NCBI RefSeq assembly: GCF_008180725.1
Contig: NZ_VTEV01000003.1
Span: 239,841 to 303,840, forward strand
DNA from: Sutcliffiella horikoshii
GTDB taxonomy: Bacteria > Bacillota > Bacilli > Bacillales > Bacillaceae_I
Reading direction: 5' to 3'
Length of the DNA: 64,000 nucleotides
Part shown: positions 37,908-46,825 of the stretch, piece by piece
Numbering within the stretch: the first letter of the stretch is position 1
Layout of the letters: each line of letters starts with the position of its first letter
The notes under the pieces: generated by a model
What the model saw: the letters and a program-made list of their open reading frames with translations, nothing else
Databases searched by the model: none
Told to the model about the DNA's origin: nothing
Translations under genes and position numbers: made by a program

Positions 37908-38768
37908 CTATTTCAATAAATAACTATTATATCTCCCCAACACTTTCACCGAACACCCAAGTGCCTCCAGCTCCTCAATCGCTGGCGGAATCAACGGATG
38001 AGCCGCTTCCTCATTAATATCAATAATGAAAAAATAATTACCCAAACCCGTTTTCATTGGGCGGGACTCTATTTTTGACAGGTTAAGCTTTCTCCATGCA
38101 AATACGGATAACACTTGGTGAAGTGCGCCGGATTGGTCCGTTGGGAGCGACACCATTAGTGTAGTCTTCTCTCCAACATTACCGTATTCTCCATTTTGAA
38201 GCATCACTGTCTCATCGCGATGCAGGATAATAAACTTGGTATGATTGTTGTCATAGTCATGAATGTTTTCTTGCAATACACTTAAGTTATATTCTTTTGC
38301 AGCAAGCGAATTTGCGATGCAGGCGGCCTTTTTGGAAAGCCTGTGATCGGAAATCAGTTTTGCGGCAGCGGCAGTGGAGGACGTGGTTTCATACACTGCA
38401 TTCGGATAGTTTTTATGTAAGAATTTATGGCATTGGGCAATTGCGTGGGAGTGGGAATAGATTACTTCCAGCTCTCCGCCATTTTTTATATGATCAGGAT
38501 GAACTAATAAATGCTGACTAATTGGAATGGTCAGTTCGCCGACAATCGGCAAAGGACAGTCGTGAATAAGGTAATCAAGCGTCACATTGACAGATCCTTC
38601 AATTGCATTCTCAAGTGGAACGACCGCCATGTCGACCTTGCCTTCTAACACTGCATCCATGCACTCAGGTATTGTGGAAAACGCTTTTTTACTAGACTCT
38701 GGAAAAAATTTTGTAACCGCCATATCAGTAAAGGTTGCTTTTGGTCCTAAAAATCCAATTCTTGTCAT
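37908..38768 (-). CDS. pheA: Prephenate dehydratase
   Basis: Converts prephenate to phenylpyruvate in phenylalanine synthesis. The 286 residues match the monofunctional Bacillus enzyme. The catalytic part has GFLGPKATFTDMAV, VPLENAIEGSVNVTLDYL and YETTSSTAAAAKL (TTS motif). A C-terminal ACT domain (about 195-280) with LHQVLSVFAWRKLNLSKIES and RPMK gives feedback control by phenylalanine. Confidence 0.96.
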   Translation of the reverse strand: MTRIGFLGPKATFTDMAVTKFFPESSKKAFSTIPECMDAVLEGKVDMAVVPLENAIEGSVNVTLDYLIHDCPLPIVGELTIPISQHLLVHPDHIKNGGELEVIYSHSHAIAQCHKFLHKNYPNAVYETTSSTAAAAKLISDHRLSKKAACIANSLAAKEYNLSVLQENIHDYDNNHTKFIILHRDETVMLQNGEYGNVGEKTTLMVSLPTDQSGALHQVLSVFAWRKLNLSKIESRPMKTGLGNYFFIIDINEEAAHPLIPPAIEELEALGCSVKVLGRYNSYLLK

Positions 38769-38824
38769 GCTCTCTACTCCCCTATCTCCACTATGCTTCC
38801 TTAGGGTAACACATGTACTAAAAC

Positions 38825-39268
38825 TTAAGCGCCTGTCCCTAAGATCTCTACTTTATCTACAAATTCTAATCGCTTCAGCATCGAAAGTAAAGCGTTGATA
38901 TCACCTTTTAAGCCAGACATATCAAGGGAAAGCGTCACATTTGCCTTTCCTTGCAGTGGAATGGTCTGGTGAATGGTCAACACATTACAGCCGACAGTTG
39001 CTACCGTTGCAAGAAGTTGCGATAACGCACCTGTCTGATCTTCTAGGTGAAAAAACAAGGTCATGATTTTTTCTTTTACCATAGTGTGAAACGGAAAAAC
39101 GGTGTCACGATATTTGTAAAAGGCACTGCGGCTGAGGTCCACTTTTTGAACCGCTTCAGCGATGGAATCCACTTTGCCGCGTGCAAGCATTTCTTTTACT
39201 TCAATCGACTTTTTCATCGCTTCTGGCAGGACGTCCTCCCGCACTAAAAAAAACTTCTCCTCTAACAT
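38825..39268 (-). CDS. pheB: ACT-domain protein PheB
   Basis: A 147-residue protein with a short N-terminal HTH-like part ([20 protein letters not shown]) and a C-terminal ACT domain (about 70-145, [20 protein letters not shown]). It lies between obg and pheA, as in B. subtilis. It was once annotated as chorismate mutase; a regulatory role is more likely, but it is not established here. Confidence 0.92.
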   Translation of the reverse strand: MLEEKFFLVREDVLPEAMKKSIEVKEMLARGKVDSIAEAVQKVDLSRSAFYKYRDTVFPFHTMVKEKIMTLFFHLEDQTGALSQLLATVATVGCNVLTIHQTIPLQGKANVTLSLDMSGLKGDINALLSMLKRLEFVDKVEILGTGA

Positions 39269-39320
39269 CGGATATCTCTCCTTTTTTTAAGGGATATTCT
39301 TTCAATTATCTCGTTAACTT

Positions 39321-39450
39321 CCTGTTGACTTTAGCTCTAGGTGTTCGCTTTCCTCGGGGCGGTGCTTGAGCCTCCCCGGCAAGCCTGCGGGGTCTCAAAT
39401 CTACCGCTACCTCCCGCCGGATTCTCACACCTTACGCTACAGTCAACAGG
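39321..39450 (+). repeat. GC-rich inverted-repeat element, copy R6
   Basis: Bounded by perfect 10-bp inverted ends, CCTGTTGACT and AGTCAACAGG. Core: GAGCCTCCCCGGCAAGCC then TGCGGGGTCTC. It separates obg from pheB. Confidence 0.85.
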
Positions 39451-39482
39451 AGGTAATCACTGCAAGTATTATGTATATGTAA

Positions 39483-39513
39483 AGAAGAGAGGATAAAATG
39501 AATTATCCCCTCT
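39483..39513 (-). terminator. Terminator of spo0B-obg
   Basis: On the minus strand AGAGGGGATAA pairs with TTATCCTCTCT, followed by TCTTT, just after the obg stop. Confidence 0.75.
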
Positions 39514-39520
39514 GGCCAAT

Positions 39521-40804
39521 CTATTCAACAAATTCGAATTCGTATTTCTGTAGACGTACGATGTCGCCGTCTTTGGCACCGCGTGCACGCAATGCTTCAT
39601 CAACACCCATACCACGAAGCTGACGGGCAAAACGTTTGATGGACTCTTCATGGTTGAAGTTGGTCATTACAAACAGTTTTTCAAGTTTTTCACCTGACAA
39701 GACATAGGCACCGTCCGGATCACGTGTAATCATAAATGGAAGTTCTTCTTCCTCGTGCTTATAAACCACGCGTTGCTCAATTGCTTCTTCTTCATATAAT
39801 GGATATTCTGGAGCATGTTCAAGCTCATCCGCGACTGCATATAAAAGGTCACGCAGACCGCTGCGAGTTAGCGCAGAGATAGGGAATACTTTTACATCAT
39901 CGCCTACTTGCTGCTTGAATGTCTCAAGATTTTCTTCTGCATCCGGCATGTCCATCTTGTTTGCTACAACAATTTGCGCACGCTCTGTCAGACGCAGGTT
40001 ATATTCTTTTAACTCTTCATTAATCGTTTTGTAATCTTCATAAGGATCGCGGCCTTCTAATCCGCCCATATCCACGACATGGATGATGACCCTTGTACGC
40101 TCGATGTGACGAAGGAATTGATGTCCAAGCCCCACACCTTCATGTGCCCCTTGAATCAATCCAGGTAGATCGGCCATAACAAAGCTGCGGCCATCTTCGG
40201 TTTCTACTACCCCAAGGTTAGGTACGATCGTAGTAAAGTGGTATTCCGCAATTTTCGGTTTTGCTGCAGAAACTACGGAAAGAAGTGTGGATTTCCCTAC
40301 ACTTGGGAATCCTACAAGTCCTACATCCGCAAGCACTTTCAACTCAAGAACAACATAGCGCTCTTGACCTGGTTCCCCGTTTTCAGCAACTTCTGGAGCA
40401 GGGTTTCTTGGTGTAGCAAATCGTGTATTACCGCGACCTCCGCGGCCACCCTTTGCTACTACATATTGCTGGCCGTGTTCTGTTAAGTCAGCCAATGTTT
40501 CTTTTGTATCATCGTCCATAACGACAGTTCCCGGTGGAACCTTTACAATCATGGCTTCCGAATTTCTTCCGTGCTGGTTTTTGGACATTCCATGTTCTCC
40601 ACGGTTTGCTTTAAAGTGACGCTTGTAACGGAAATCCATTAGTGTGCGTAAGCCTTCTTCTACTTGAAGAATGACGTCCGCTCCTTTTCCGCCATCACCG
40701 CCGGCTGGTCCTCCATCCGGTACATATTTTTCACGACGAAAGGCAACCATTCCGTTCCCGCCGTCGCCACCTTTTACATAAATCTTGACCTGATCGACAA
40801 ACAT
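39521..40804 (-). CDS. obg: Ribosome-associated GTPase Obg
   Basis: Essential GTPase tied to 50S assembly, the stress response and sporulation. The 427 residues match the family. The glycine-rich Obg fold is at about 1-158 ([20 protein letters not shown]). The G domain (about 159-330) has P-loop [22 protein letters not shown] and NKMDMPDA. The C-terminal OCT domain follows from about 345. It is downstream of spo0B, as in B. subtilis. Confidence 0.98.
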   Translation of the reverse strand: MFVDQVKIYVKGGDGGNGMVAFRREKYVPDGGPAGGDGGKGADVILQVEEGLRTLMDFRYKRHFKANRGEHGMSKNQHGRNSEAMIVKVPPGTVVMDDDTKETLADLTEHGQQYVVAKGGRGGRGNTRFATPRNPAPEVAENGEPGQERYVVLELKVLADVGLVGFPSVGKSTLLSVVSAAKPKIAEYHFTTIVPNLGVVETEDGRSFVMADLPGLIQGAHEGVGLGHQFLRHIERTRVIIHVVDMGGLEGRDPYEDYKTINEELKEYNLRLTERAQIVVANKMDMPDAEENLETFKQQVGDDVKVFPISALTRSGLRDLLYAVADELEHAPEYPLYEEEAIEQRVVYKHEEEELPFMITRDPDGAYVLSGEKLEKLFVMTNFNHEESIKRFARQLRGMGVDEALRARGAKDGDIVRLQKYEFEFVE

Positions 40805-40825
40805 TGATTATTCACTCCGATATGT

Positions 40826-40850
40826 CAAAAGGTTGATAAAACACCTTTTG
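40826..40850. repeat. Hairpin between spo0B and obg
   Basis: CAAAAGGTTGATAAAACACC and TTTTG form a 7-8 bp stem (CAAAAGGT/ACCTTTTG). No T run follows on the minus strand, so it is more likely an mRNA processing or stability element than a terminator. The obg ribosome binding site lies just after it. Confidence 0.5.
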
Positions 40851-40860
40851 CGTTCATTTT

Positions 40861-41391
40861 TTAAAGCTTGTAAGACACTTGGATAGTACTTTGCTCTTGG
40901 GTTATTTCTTGTTCAACCACTGAGAAGCTCTCCGGCTGTCTTTGCAGCCACTCCGTTAAAAAGTCTGTATCTTCTAGTATTCCATTTATATCAAAAAAGA
41001 AACGAATTTCCGCTTCTTCTATATGCAAACTTAAAAACAAATGGTTATCTGCTTTTTTGTTTACCGCATTTTCCAGGTCGGTAAACAAAGAAGAAATCCA
41101 TTTGTACAATAGCTCATCCGCTTTTGACAGATTTACAGGCTCTCCGATAATTTCATATTCCAACGAAAATAGTCTTGGTTCCCAATGGAATGTAATCAGA
41201 TATTCCGCAAATGCAGGGGCTTGTAAATTCGTCAAGTTGGATTCGTGATTGGCCTCAAGCACAATCTCCTCTATCAAATTATTCACTCGCTCCAACCGTC
41301 CAAGCGACAAATTCGCCTTAATCAACTGAATCCGATTAAGCCAATCATGCCTCGAATGACGCAACACATCCAACGTCCCTCTATTTCTCAT
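40861..41391 (-). CDS. spo0B: Sporulation initiation phosphotransferase Spo0B
   Basis: Carries phosphate from Spo0F to Spo0A in the sporulation phosphorelay. The 176 residues hold the helical-hairpin dimerisation domain with the phosphorylated His in SRHDWLNRIQLIKANLSLGR (about 15), then a degenerate histidine-kinase-like C domain. Synteny with rpmA and obg supports the call. The ATG has the ribosome binding site AGGAGT. Confidence 0.95.
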   Translation of the reverse strand: MRNRGTLDVLRHSRHDWLNRIQLIKANLSLGRLERVNNLIEEIVLEANHESNLTNLQAPAFAEYLITFHWEPRLFSLEYEIIGEPVNLSKADELLYKWISSLFTDLENAVNKKADNHLFLSLHIEEAEIRFFFDINGILEDTDFLTEWLQRQPESFSVVEQEITQEQSTIQVSYKL

Positions 41392-41470
41392 AATACCGTA
41401 CTCCTAGTCCAAACTTTAATACCAATACCTTCTTGACTATGTCGATTATAGCACAAAAAAAGAAGAAAAG

Positions 41471-41483
41471 GGGGTCAGACCCC
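41471..41483. repeat. Single GGGGTCAGACCCC palindrome
   Basis: A lone copy of the palindrome that forms the pair in the hisS leader; it lies upstream of spo0B, after rpmA. Confidence 0.65.
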
Positions 41484-41572
41484 TAAAGGATTTTAGCCCT
41501 TTATGTCGAAGGGGATCACAAAGCGCTATATATAATCGCTTATAATCAAATCAACCTAAAATCGCTTGCATT

Positions 41573-41605
41573 AAAAAAACTCTAACCTAAACATAGGCTA
41601 GAGTT
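41573..41605 (-). terminator. Terminator of rplU-prp-rpmA
   Basis: On the minus strand AACTCTAGCCT pairs with AGGTTAGAGTT, followed by TTTTT, after the rpmA stop. Confidence 0.85.
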
Positions 41606-41614
41606 CCTTTGGAA

Positions 41615-41905
41615 TTATGCTTCTTGAGCAACAGGATATACGCTAACTTGTTTGCGGTTACGGCCTAGGCGCTCGAAACGAACGATTCCGTCAACCTTCG
41701 CGAACAATGTATCGTCTCCTCCACGTCCAACGTTTGCTCCAGGGTAAATTTTAGTACCGCGTTGACGGTATAAAATAGAACCACCAGAAACTTGTTGACC
41801 GTCTGCACGCTTAGCGCCAAGACGTTTGGATTGAGAGTCACGACCGTTTTTAGTACTACCTACTCCCTTTTTGGAAGCAAAGAACTGAAGATCTAATCTT
41901 AACAT
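41615..41905 (-). CDS. rpmA: 50S ribosomal protein L27
   Basis: Subunit protein near the peptidyl-transferase centre, 96 residues from the ATG at 41905 (ribosome binding site GGAGGTGG). It begins [17 protein letters not shown]: the nine residues up to LQFF are the Firmicutes-type extension that Prp must remove so that ASKK can enter the active centre. The ATG three codons upstream lies inside the ribosome binding site and is not used. Confidence 0.98.
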   Translation of the reverse strand: MLRLDLQFFASKKGVGSTKNGRDSQSKRLGAKRADGQQVSGGSILYRQRGTKIYPGANVGRGGDDTLFAKVDGIVRFERLGRNRKQVSVYPVAQEA

Positions 41906-41917
41906 GTATTCCACCTC

Positions 41918-42244
41918 CTACTTAGAAATGGTTATATAATTTCCATAGTCACGTTCAATCGTCTCTAAAGACACAACCATACCTTCTAGCAACAGTTGTA
42001 CTTTTTCAAATGTCGACTCATCCAAGTCGGATGGGACCGAACACTTTAAAAATCCATCTGCCCCTTGCTCAATATCAGGAGTAACCTGACATAGTGACAT
42101 AACAGCGTTCACCGCACCGAAAGATACAGCAGAAACACCGGCACACACAATATCTGCACCCTTTTTGGCAAAGTTAGCATGTCCAGTTATGGTAAACGAT
42201 TGGATCAGCTTGTGATCGTCTCGTTTAATTGTAACTTTAATCAT
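41918..42244 (-). CDS. prp: Ribosomal-processing cysteine protease Prp
   Basis: Cleaves the N-terminal extension of L27; formerly YsxB. The 108 residues show the catalytic His in ITGHANFAKKG (about 22) and Cys in DIVCAGVSAVSFGAVN (about 34). It sits between rplU and rpmA, beside its substrate, as in other Firmicutes. Confidence 0.97.
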   Translation of the reverse strand: MIKVTIKRDDHKLIQSFTITGHANFAKKGADIVCAGVSAVSFGAVNAVMSLCQVTPDIEQGADGFLKCSVPSDLDESTFEKVQLLLEGMVVSLETIERDYGNYITISK

Positions 42245-42259
42245 CCGATCACCTTTAAA

Positions 42260-42568
42260 TTACAGGTTGATTGCATCAACAGTAACTTTTGTGTAAGGTT
42301 GACGATGACCTTGTTTTTTACGGTAGTTTTTCTTCGCTTTGTACTTGAATACAGTAATCTTCTTCGCACGACCTTGTTTCTCAACTTTAGCCGTTACAGT
42401 TGCTCCCGCTACTAGTGGGCTACCAACTTTAACATTGTCGCCACCAACGAAAAGAACTTTGTCGAAAGTTACTACATCTCCAGTAGCACCATCAAGTTTT
42501 TCGATGTAGATCGTTTGACCTGCTTCAACCTTGATTTGCTTACCACCTGTTTCAATAATTGCGTACAT
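42260..42568 (-). CDS. rplU: 50S ribosomal protein L21
   Basis: 23S-rRNA-binding protein of 102 residues from the ATG at 42568, with ribosome binding site [29 protein letters not shown] at the N terminus and [19 protein letters not shown] at the C terminus are characteristic. It is the first gene of rplU-prp-rpmA. Confidence 0.98.
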   Translation of the reverse strand: MYAIIETGGKQIKVEAGQTIYIEKLDGATGDVVTFDKVLFVGGDNVKVGSPLVAGATVTAKVEKQGRAKKITVFKYKAKKNYRKKQGHRQPYTKVTVDAINL

Positions 42569-42579
42569 TCTCTTGCACC

Positions 42580-42687
42580 TCCTCAATAGACTCAGACTCG
42601 CCAGTGTCAGGTATATGTAACGAATTCACGCCCATATTTCATGGAACCTGGACTGTGCGGTTGTAGCACGGGTGCTACAAACTAACA
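42580..42687 (-). promoter_or_regulatory. rplU 5' leader (L21 leader type)
   Basis: The roughly 100-base untranslated segment contains a perfect hairpin, TTGTAGCAC-CC-GTGCTACAA, followed by CACAGTCCAGGTTCC and ATGGGCGTGAA. This agrees with what I recall of the L21 leader RNA of Firmicutes, which is thought to bind L21 and control its own operon. Confidence 0.65.
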
Positions 42688-42693
42688 AAGAAC

Positions 42694-42723
42694 ATCTTAG
42701 CATATTCCAAACCCTTATGTCAA
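42694..42723 (-). promoter_or_regulatory. Promoter of rplU-prp-rpmA
   Basis: On the minus strand TTGACA (42718-42723) and an extended -10 TGCTAAGAT (TAAGAT at 42694-42699) are 18 bp apart. It starts inside the end of rng/just after it, so the ribosomal genes have their own promoter. Confidence 0.75.
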
Positions 42724-42730
42724 TAAGGTT

Positions 42731-44182
42731 TCACAGCGTTTTTACCCTTTCTTTCGCATCCTCGACAGAACCGGCAAAACGCACTTCAAAACGTGGTACC
42801 CCGTCGTTTTCTATAAAATAAATCTGGATACCACTTCGCTCCATTATATCAGGCAACCCCATCAGCTTGTCCACCACTTCCGGACTTGCTTCCACAACAA
42901 CAGCTTCTACATCGCTTCCTTTAAACTCCAACAGTTCTCGTTCCAGCTGGTAGGTGACGGTATCTACTGAGAATACCACACCTTTCCCATCACAAGGAGA
43001 ACATGGCTGCAACAGCATCTTCGTCAACGGCTCACGAACTTTTTTACGCGTCAACTGCAGCAAATTTAATTCCGTAAATCCAATTACTCTCACATGTGAG
43101 CGGTCTTTCTGTACCGCCCCCTTAACTTGACGTAGCACCTGATCTCGATCCGAACCATTAGCCATATCAATGAAATCAACAATAATGATACCACCGATCT
43201 GCCTTAGGCGAAGCTGTCTAGCAATTTCCACTGCAGCCTCGAGGTTGGTTTTCAACACGGTCTCTTGAAGCCCCGTCTTCCCTATGTATTTGCCTGTGTT
43301 TACATCAATGACCGTCATCGCTTCGGTATGTTCGATTATGATATATCCGCCGCTTGGCAGCCAAACAATCCGTTTCAACGCTTTCTCAAGCTCCTGTTCC
43401 ATGCCTCTTCTTTTAAATATGCCTTCTTTACCTTGATAAAATCGGACAGGATAGCCCTTCTTTTTCAAAAACTGCGAAGTCCCCGCATGATCTACCTCCA
43501 CAAGTTTTACCTCAGCAGGTGGAATCTCCCGAATTATTTTGGATAAAAAATGATCCTCTTCGTGGACTAGTGAAGGCACCTTTACTGATGCACTCTGTTT
43601 CTCCAGCACCTCAAGGAACTGTCGCTGTAACTCTAGCAGTTCTGCCTCTACAACATCTGCCGCAACATGCTCGCTTGCCGTTCGTAAAATAACCCCTTCA
43701 TCCGAAGTCAGCCATTCTTGCAGAAGCTTTCGCCATTCCTGTCTTTTGGCATCCGACATTTTCTTGGAAATTGCTTTGTACATTCCAAAAGGCTGATACA
43801 CGATATGTGTACCTGGAAACTCTAGAAGCCCAGTTAATTTTGCGCCTTTTGTTCCCTCGCCCTCCTTTACCACCTGCACAAGAATCGCTTCCCCTTGGTG
43901 GACAAAATGAGAGATCCCTTTCTGTTCTTTTTCCGCTTTAGAAAGTGTGGAGGTTTGATAGGAACACAAATGGTCGCGGTGAAGATATCCCGGCTTCTTT
44001 TGTCCAAATTCAACAAAAGCGGCTTGCATGCCTGGCAGGACATTCACAACGCGACCAATATAAATATTCCCTTCTATCGGATGCGTTGTCGGCCGGTCTA
44101 TCAGCAGCTCAACAATTTTATCATCCTCTTTTATCGCGACTCTTTTTTCTGTCGCTTTCATATCCATAATTAACTCTATCAA
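42731..44182 (-). CDS. rng: Ribonuclease E/G family endoribonuclease
   Basis: Single-strand-specific endonuclease of RNA processing. The 483 residues match RNase G length. An S1-like RNA-binding domain (about 35-125) has NIYIGRVVNVLPGMQAAFVE. The DNase I-like catalytic part includes TVIDVNTGKYIGK (about 290) and GGIIIVDFIDM (about 325) with the metal-binding Asp residues. The zinc-link CSPCDGKG is at about 400. The TTG at 44182 has TGAGG eight bases ahead; an ATG five codons later is the alternative start. B. subtilis lacks this gene; many other Bacillaceae have it at this locus. Confidence 0.93.
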   Translation of the reverse strand: MIELIMDMKATEKRVAIKEDDKIVELLIDRPTTHPIEGNIYIGRVVNVLPGMQAAFVEFGQKKPGYLHRDHLCSYQTSTLSKAEKEQKGISHFVHQGEAILVQVVKEGEGTKGAKLTGLLEFPGTHIVYQPFGMYKAISKKMSDAKRQEWRKLLQEWLTSDEGVILRTASEHVAADVVEAELLELQRQFLEVLEKQSASVKVPSLVHEEDHFLSKIIREIPPAEVKLVEVDHAGTSQFLKKKGYPVRFYQGKEGIFKRRGMEQELEKALKRIVWLPSGGYIIIEHTEAMTVIDVNTGKYIGKTGLQETVLKTNLEAAVEIARQLRLRQIGGIIIVDFIDMANGSDRDQVLRQVKGAVQKDRSHVRVIGFTELNLLQLTRKKVREPLTKMLLQPCSPCDGKGVVFSVDTVTYQLERELLEFKGSDVEAVVVEASPEVVDKLMGLPDIMERSGIQIYFIENDGVPRFEVRFAGSVEDAKERVKTL

Positions 44183-44213
44183 TGAAATAGCCTCAGCTTT
44201 CGAAGTGAAGTTT

Positions 44214-45083
44214 TTAGTATGAATACAGGATATCTCCTATATCAATTGTCGTCAACTTCTCCTTGAAATAAGCATGCAGCAGTTCATTTTCATCAAGCGG
44301 AGGCTGTTTGTCCTTCCCCTTCATTACAATAATATTATGCTTGCAGTCTCGCTTAAACTTCTGAAGCACCTGGTGAATCTTTTCTTTTTCATCCACAACA
44401 ATCGGAGTAATCGTTGAAAACGAATTATTCTTTCCATAATAACGTTCCATCAAAAAGCGCATAAAGACAAAGTGCCGCTGCTTCCACTCTGTATATAAGG
44501 AAAAAAACAGGAACACTGTGATGATCCAAATATTAATGTGTAACGGGTCAATAACCAGATATGTTGCACAAAAAAGCGCCAAGAACACAAAGGAAGCTTG
44601 CAACGTTCGCTCATGAGCCTGTGCAAAAGCGGACGTACGACTAAACAGCAACCCCATGATTTTCCCACCATCCAACGGCCAGATCGGCAATAGGTTCACG
44701 AGGAAAATCATGATATTAAAAGTAAAAAACAGTTCCCACATGCCACCAGAAAGATAACCAAGCTTAAAAAGGAGGAATGCGCCTGCTGAAAGCCATACAT
44801 GCTGCAGGGGACCAGCAAGCGTCACAACCAGCTCCTCTTTTAATGGACGGTTTCCATGCTCCTCCATCTCGGCAACCCCGCCAAATGGCAGCAACAACAC
44901 CTGTTTGATGCGCCAATTATAGTGAGTTGCCGCAATCCCATGGCCCAATTCATGGATAAATACAATAAAAAATAAAATAAGCAGCTCCCGGAAATTCGCC
45001 GTTAAAATGGCCAACCCGGCGAGAAACCACATTAGTGGATGTACATGAATTTTTTGTAATAGCCTCAGCCATTTATTATTCAA
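44214..45083 (-). CDS. spoIVFB: Intramembrane metalloprotease SpoIVFB
   Basis: Site-2 protease that releases sigma-K from its pro-form in the mother cell. The 289 residues match B. subtilis. The zinc motif HELGH (about 43) and the second motif NLLPIWPLDGGKIMG (about 136) are intact within six helices. The C-terminal CBS-like domain (about 210-289) senses ATP and binds pro-sigma-K. It overlaps spoIVFA by 8 bases. Confidence 0.96.
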   Translation of the reverse strand: MNNKWLRLLQKIHVHPLMWFLAGLAILTANFRELLILFFIVFIHELGHGIAATHYNWRIKQVLLLPFGGVAEMEEHGNRPLKEELVVTLAGPLQHVWLSAGAFLLFKLGYLSGGMWELFFTFNIMIFLVNLLPIWPLDGGKIMGLLFSRTSAFAQAHERTLQASFVFLALFCATYLVIDPLHINIWIITVFLFFSLYTEWKQRHFVFMRFLMERYYGKNNSFSTITPIVVDEKEKIHQVLQKFKRDCKHNIIVMKGKDKQPPLDENELLHAYFKEKLTTIDIGDILYSY

Positions 45084-45858
45084 ATGAGATCACCTGCATA
45101 GGGTCGATAAATTCATTATCTTTTTGGATGGCAAAATAAAACATCCCTTTGGAACCATCTTCAAGGACCGTGGTCTTGCCGAGCACATCGCCCGTTTCAA
45201 TAAAATCAAACAGCTTCACTTCCACTTCTCCAAGCTGACCATACCACGTATAACTATCATCGGGATGCTGGATGATAATCGTCTTGCCTGTATCCTCTCG
45301 GTTCCCCACAAACGAAACAAACCCACCATTCATAGCCTCCACATTGGAATGGGCCATCGTTTCCACCATTACACCCTGCCCATTCGCTTCAAAGCTTTCG
45401 AAAACTCGTCCAGAAGCCGGTATGACATAATCATCCACATTGACGTTTGGCTGATCGGCACTTTTCGGCAATGGCAACAACGCCAACGATTTTCCAAATT
45501 TCTCCTCATACCATGAAGTGAACGCTGCAAATTGAAAACTCTGCTCCATCGTTTTAGAAACGAACTGACGCGGCTTTTCGAAAGTACTCGTAGGATTCTG
45601 GAACATAATGGCTACCACCAGCACAAGAATGGCCGATGCCAAAATTTTAAACAGGAAAAGCTCCTTGTTAAATAACGGATGCCCCCCGCCTCCATCTGGT
45701 CCCCCTTCATAAGAGGTATAACTAGAACCCCCATATCTTTCCTCATCACGCATTAACTGTTGCGTTGATCCTATGTTGTTCCGTTTCGGCAACTGATTCT
45801 GCCGCTGACGTCTTCTCTTTGCGGCCCTTCTTCTTATTTCCGCTATCCGATCATTCAT
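45076..45858 (-). CDS. spoIVFA: SpoIVFB inhibitor SpoIVFA
   Basis: Membrane partner that holds SpoIVFB inactive with BofA until SpoIVB cleaves it. The 260 residues have a basic N terminus (EIRRRAAKRRRQRQNQLPKR), one helix (FKILASAILVLVVAIMF, about 75) and a degenerate M23 peptidase-like domain (about 150-258) with GKTIIIQHPDDSYTWYGQL. BofC, which also acts on this checkpoint, is encoded at 26161. Confidence 0.93.
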   Translation of the reverse strand: MNDRIAEIRRRAAKRRRQRQNQLPKRNNIGSTQQLMRDEERYGGSSYTSYEGGPDGGGGHPLFNKELFLFKILASAILVLVVAIMFQNPTSTFEKPRQFVSKTMEQSFQFAAFTSWYEEKFGKSLALLPLPKSADQPNVNVDDYVIPASGRVFESFEANGQGVMVETMAHSNVEAMNGGFVSFVGNREDTGKTIIIQHPDDSYTWYGQLGEVEVKLFDFIETGDVLGKTTVLEDGSKGMFYFAIQKDNEFIDPMQVISFE

Positions 45859-45937
45859 ACAAACACCCTTCCCGCAAATAGGTTTGTACCATTTTATGAC
45901 TTGTCCGGGGAGGATATGACGGGGGTGTTGTGCAAAA

Positions 45938-45968
45938 AGAAAAACTTTCCCTATGAAGAGAAAGTTTA
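45938..45968 (-). terminator. Terminator overlapping the end of the pseudopilin gene
   Basis: On the minus strand AAACTTTC pairs with GAAAGTTT around TCTTCATAGG, followed by TTC-TTTTT. It overlaps the stop codon of the upstream gene. Confidence 0.7.
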
Positions 45969-46811
45969 TTTGTATTCTTGTTTATTAACTTTTATACTGC
46001 CGTTGCCTTTTCTTGATGGTGGTTTATCAAATTGTACCGAGCCATCAATAATTATTTTTCCATTACCTCTTACAAAGACATTCTCATTAAAATGTATGGA
46101 TCCGAATATATCTAAATTACCTTGACCTGCAATATCAACTGATTTCCTAAAAACGACGGATCCATCAATCTCAAGCGTAGCCTGACCAGTTATTTTTATC
46201 GGTTCATCAATAACAAAGCTGCCTTTTAGATAGCAATATGTTTTTCCTGATAGATGTATTTTTCCGTTTTTACTGTTGAGGTCTAAGCAACCTCTATCAT
46301 TTCCACCAGAAGGAGGAGGGTTTTCTTCATTTTCTTCTTCTTCCCCACCCTCAGGTGATCCAGTATACTTTAAACGATAAGTTTCCACTTTGTCATCCAT
46401 AGCATCATTAACAAAGGCTTCACTTTTATAATCTATCAAAATATAGTTGGTATCCTCAGGATCATATCTTACCTCATTTATATACCCCACTCGATACTTC
46501 ATCGTTCCACTGTCTGTGCCTAATGGAATTAATTCTGCTTCATCTATCTTTTTTAACGCAGCCATAATCTCATCAGGACTCTTCGATGTAGTCATGCCGC
46601 CAGCTGTAATATTTTTCGCCACATCATTTCTAAAATAACGAATTCCCATCTCAGTTAGATTCTCAAGTTGCACATTTTCTTCTGTTTTTTGATTTTGAAG
46701 GGAACTGCTCATAACGCTGTTAATTAGCGGTGGAGCTATTAGTCCAATTACAACAATTGTAAGAAGAACAATCAGAATGGTATAGCCTTTATCATTCCTA
46801 AGTACATTCAA
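45966..46811 (-). CDS. Pseudopilin-like protein with C-terminal beta-solenoid, no Glu5
   Basis: 281 residues. The N terminus (NDKGYTILIVLLTIVVIGLI) is a type IV prepilin signal: KG cleavage site, then a hydrophobic helix. Position +5 of the mature form is Ile, not Glu, as in GspK-like tip subunits. After a helical part comes an acidic, Pro-rich linker (EEEENEENPPPSGG, about 160). Then about 100 residues of short regular repeats follow (IKITGQATLEIDGSVVF, VDIAGQGNLDIFGSIHF, VFVRGNGKIIIDGSVQF), a bactofilin-like beta-solenoid pattern. It probably belongs to the pilus system encoded at 56-64 kb. Start ATG 14 bases after the next prepilin gene. Confidence 0.8.
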   Translation of the reverse strand: MNVLRNDKGYTILIVLLTIVVIGLIAPPLINSVMSSSLQNQKTEENVQLENLTEMGIRYFRNDVAKNITAGGMTTSKSPDEIMAALKKIDEAELIPLGTDSGTMKYRVGYINEVRYDPEDTNYILIDYKSEAFVNDAMDDKVETYRLKYTGSPEGGEEEENEENPPPSGGNDRGCLDLNSKNGKIHLSGKTYCYLKGSFVIDEPIKITGQATLEIDGSVVFRKSVDIAGQGNLDIFGSIHFNENVFVRGNGKIIIDGSVQFDKPPSRKGNGSIKVNKQEYK

Positions 46812-46825
46812 CTTAAATCCCCCTT

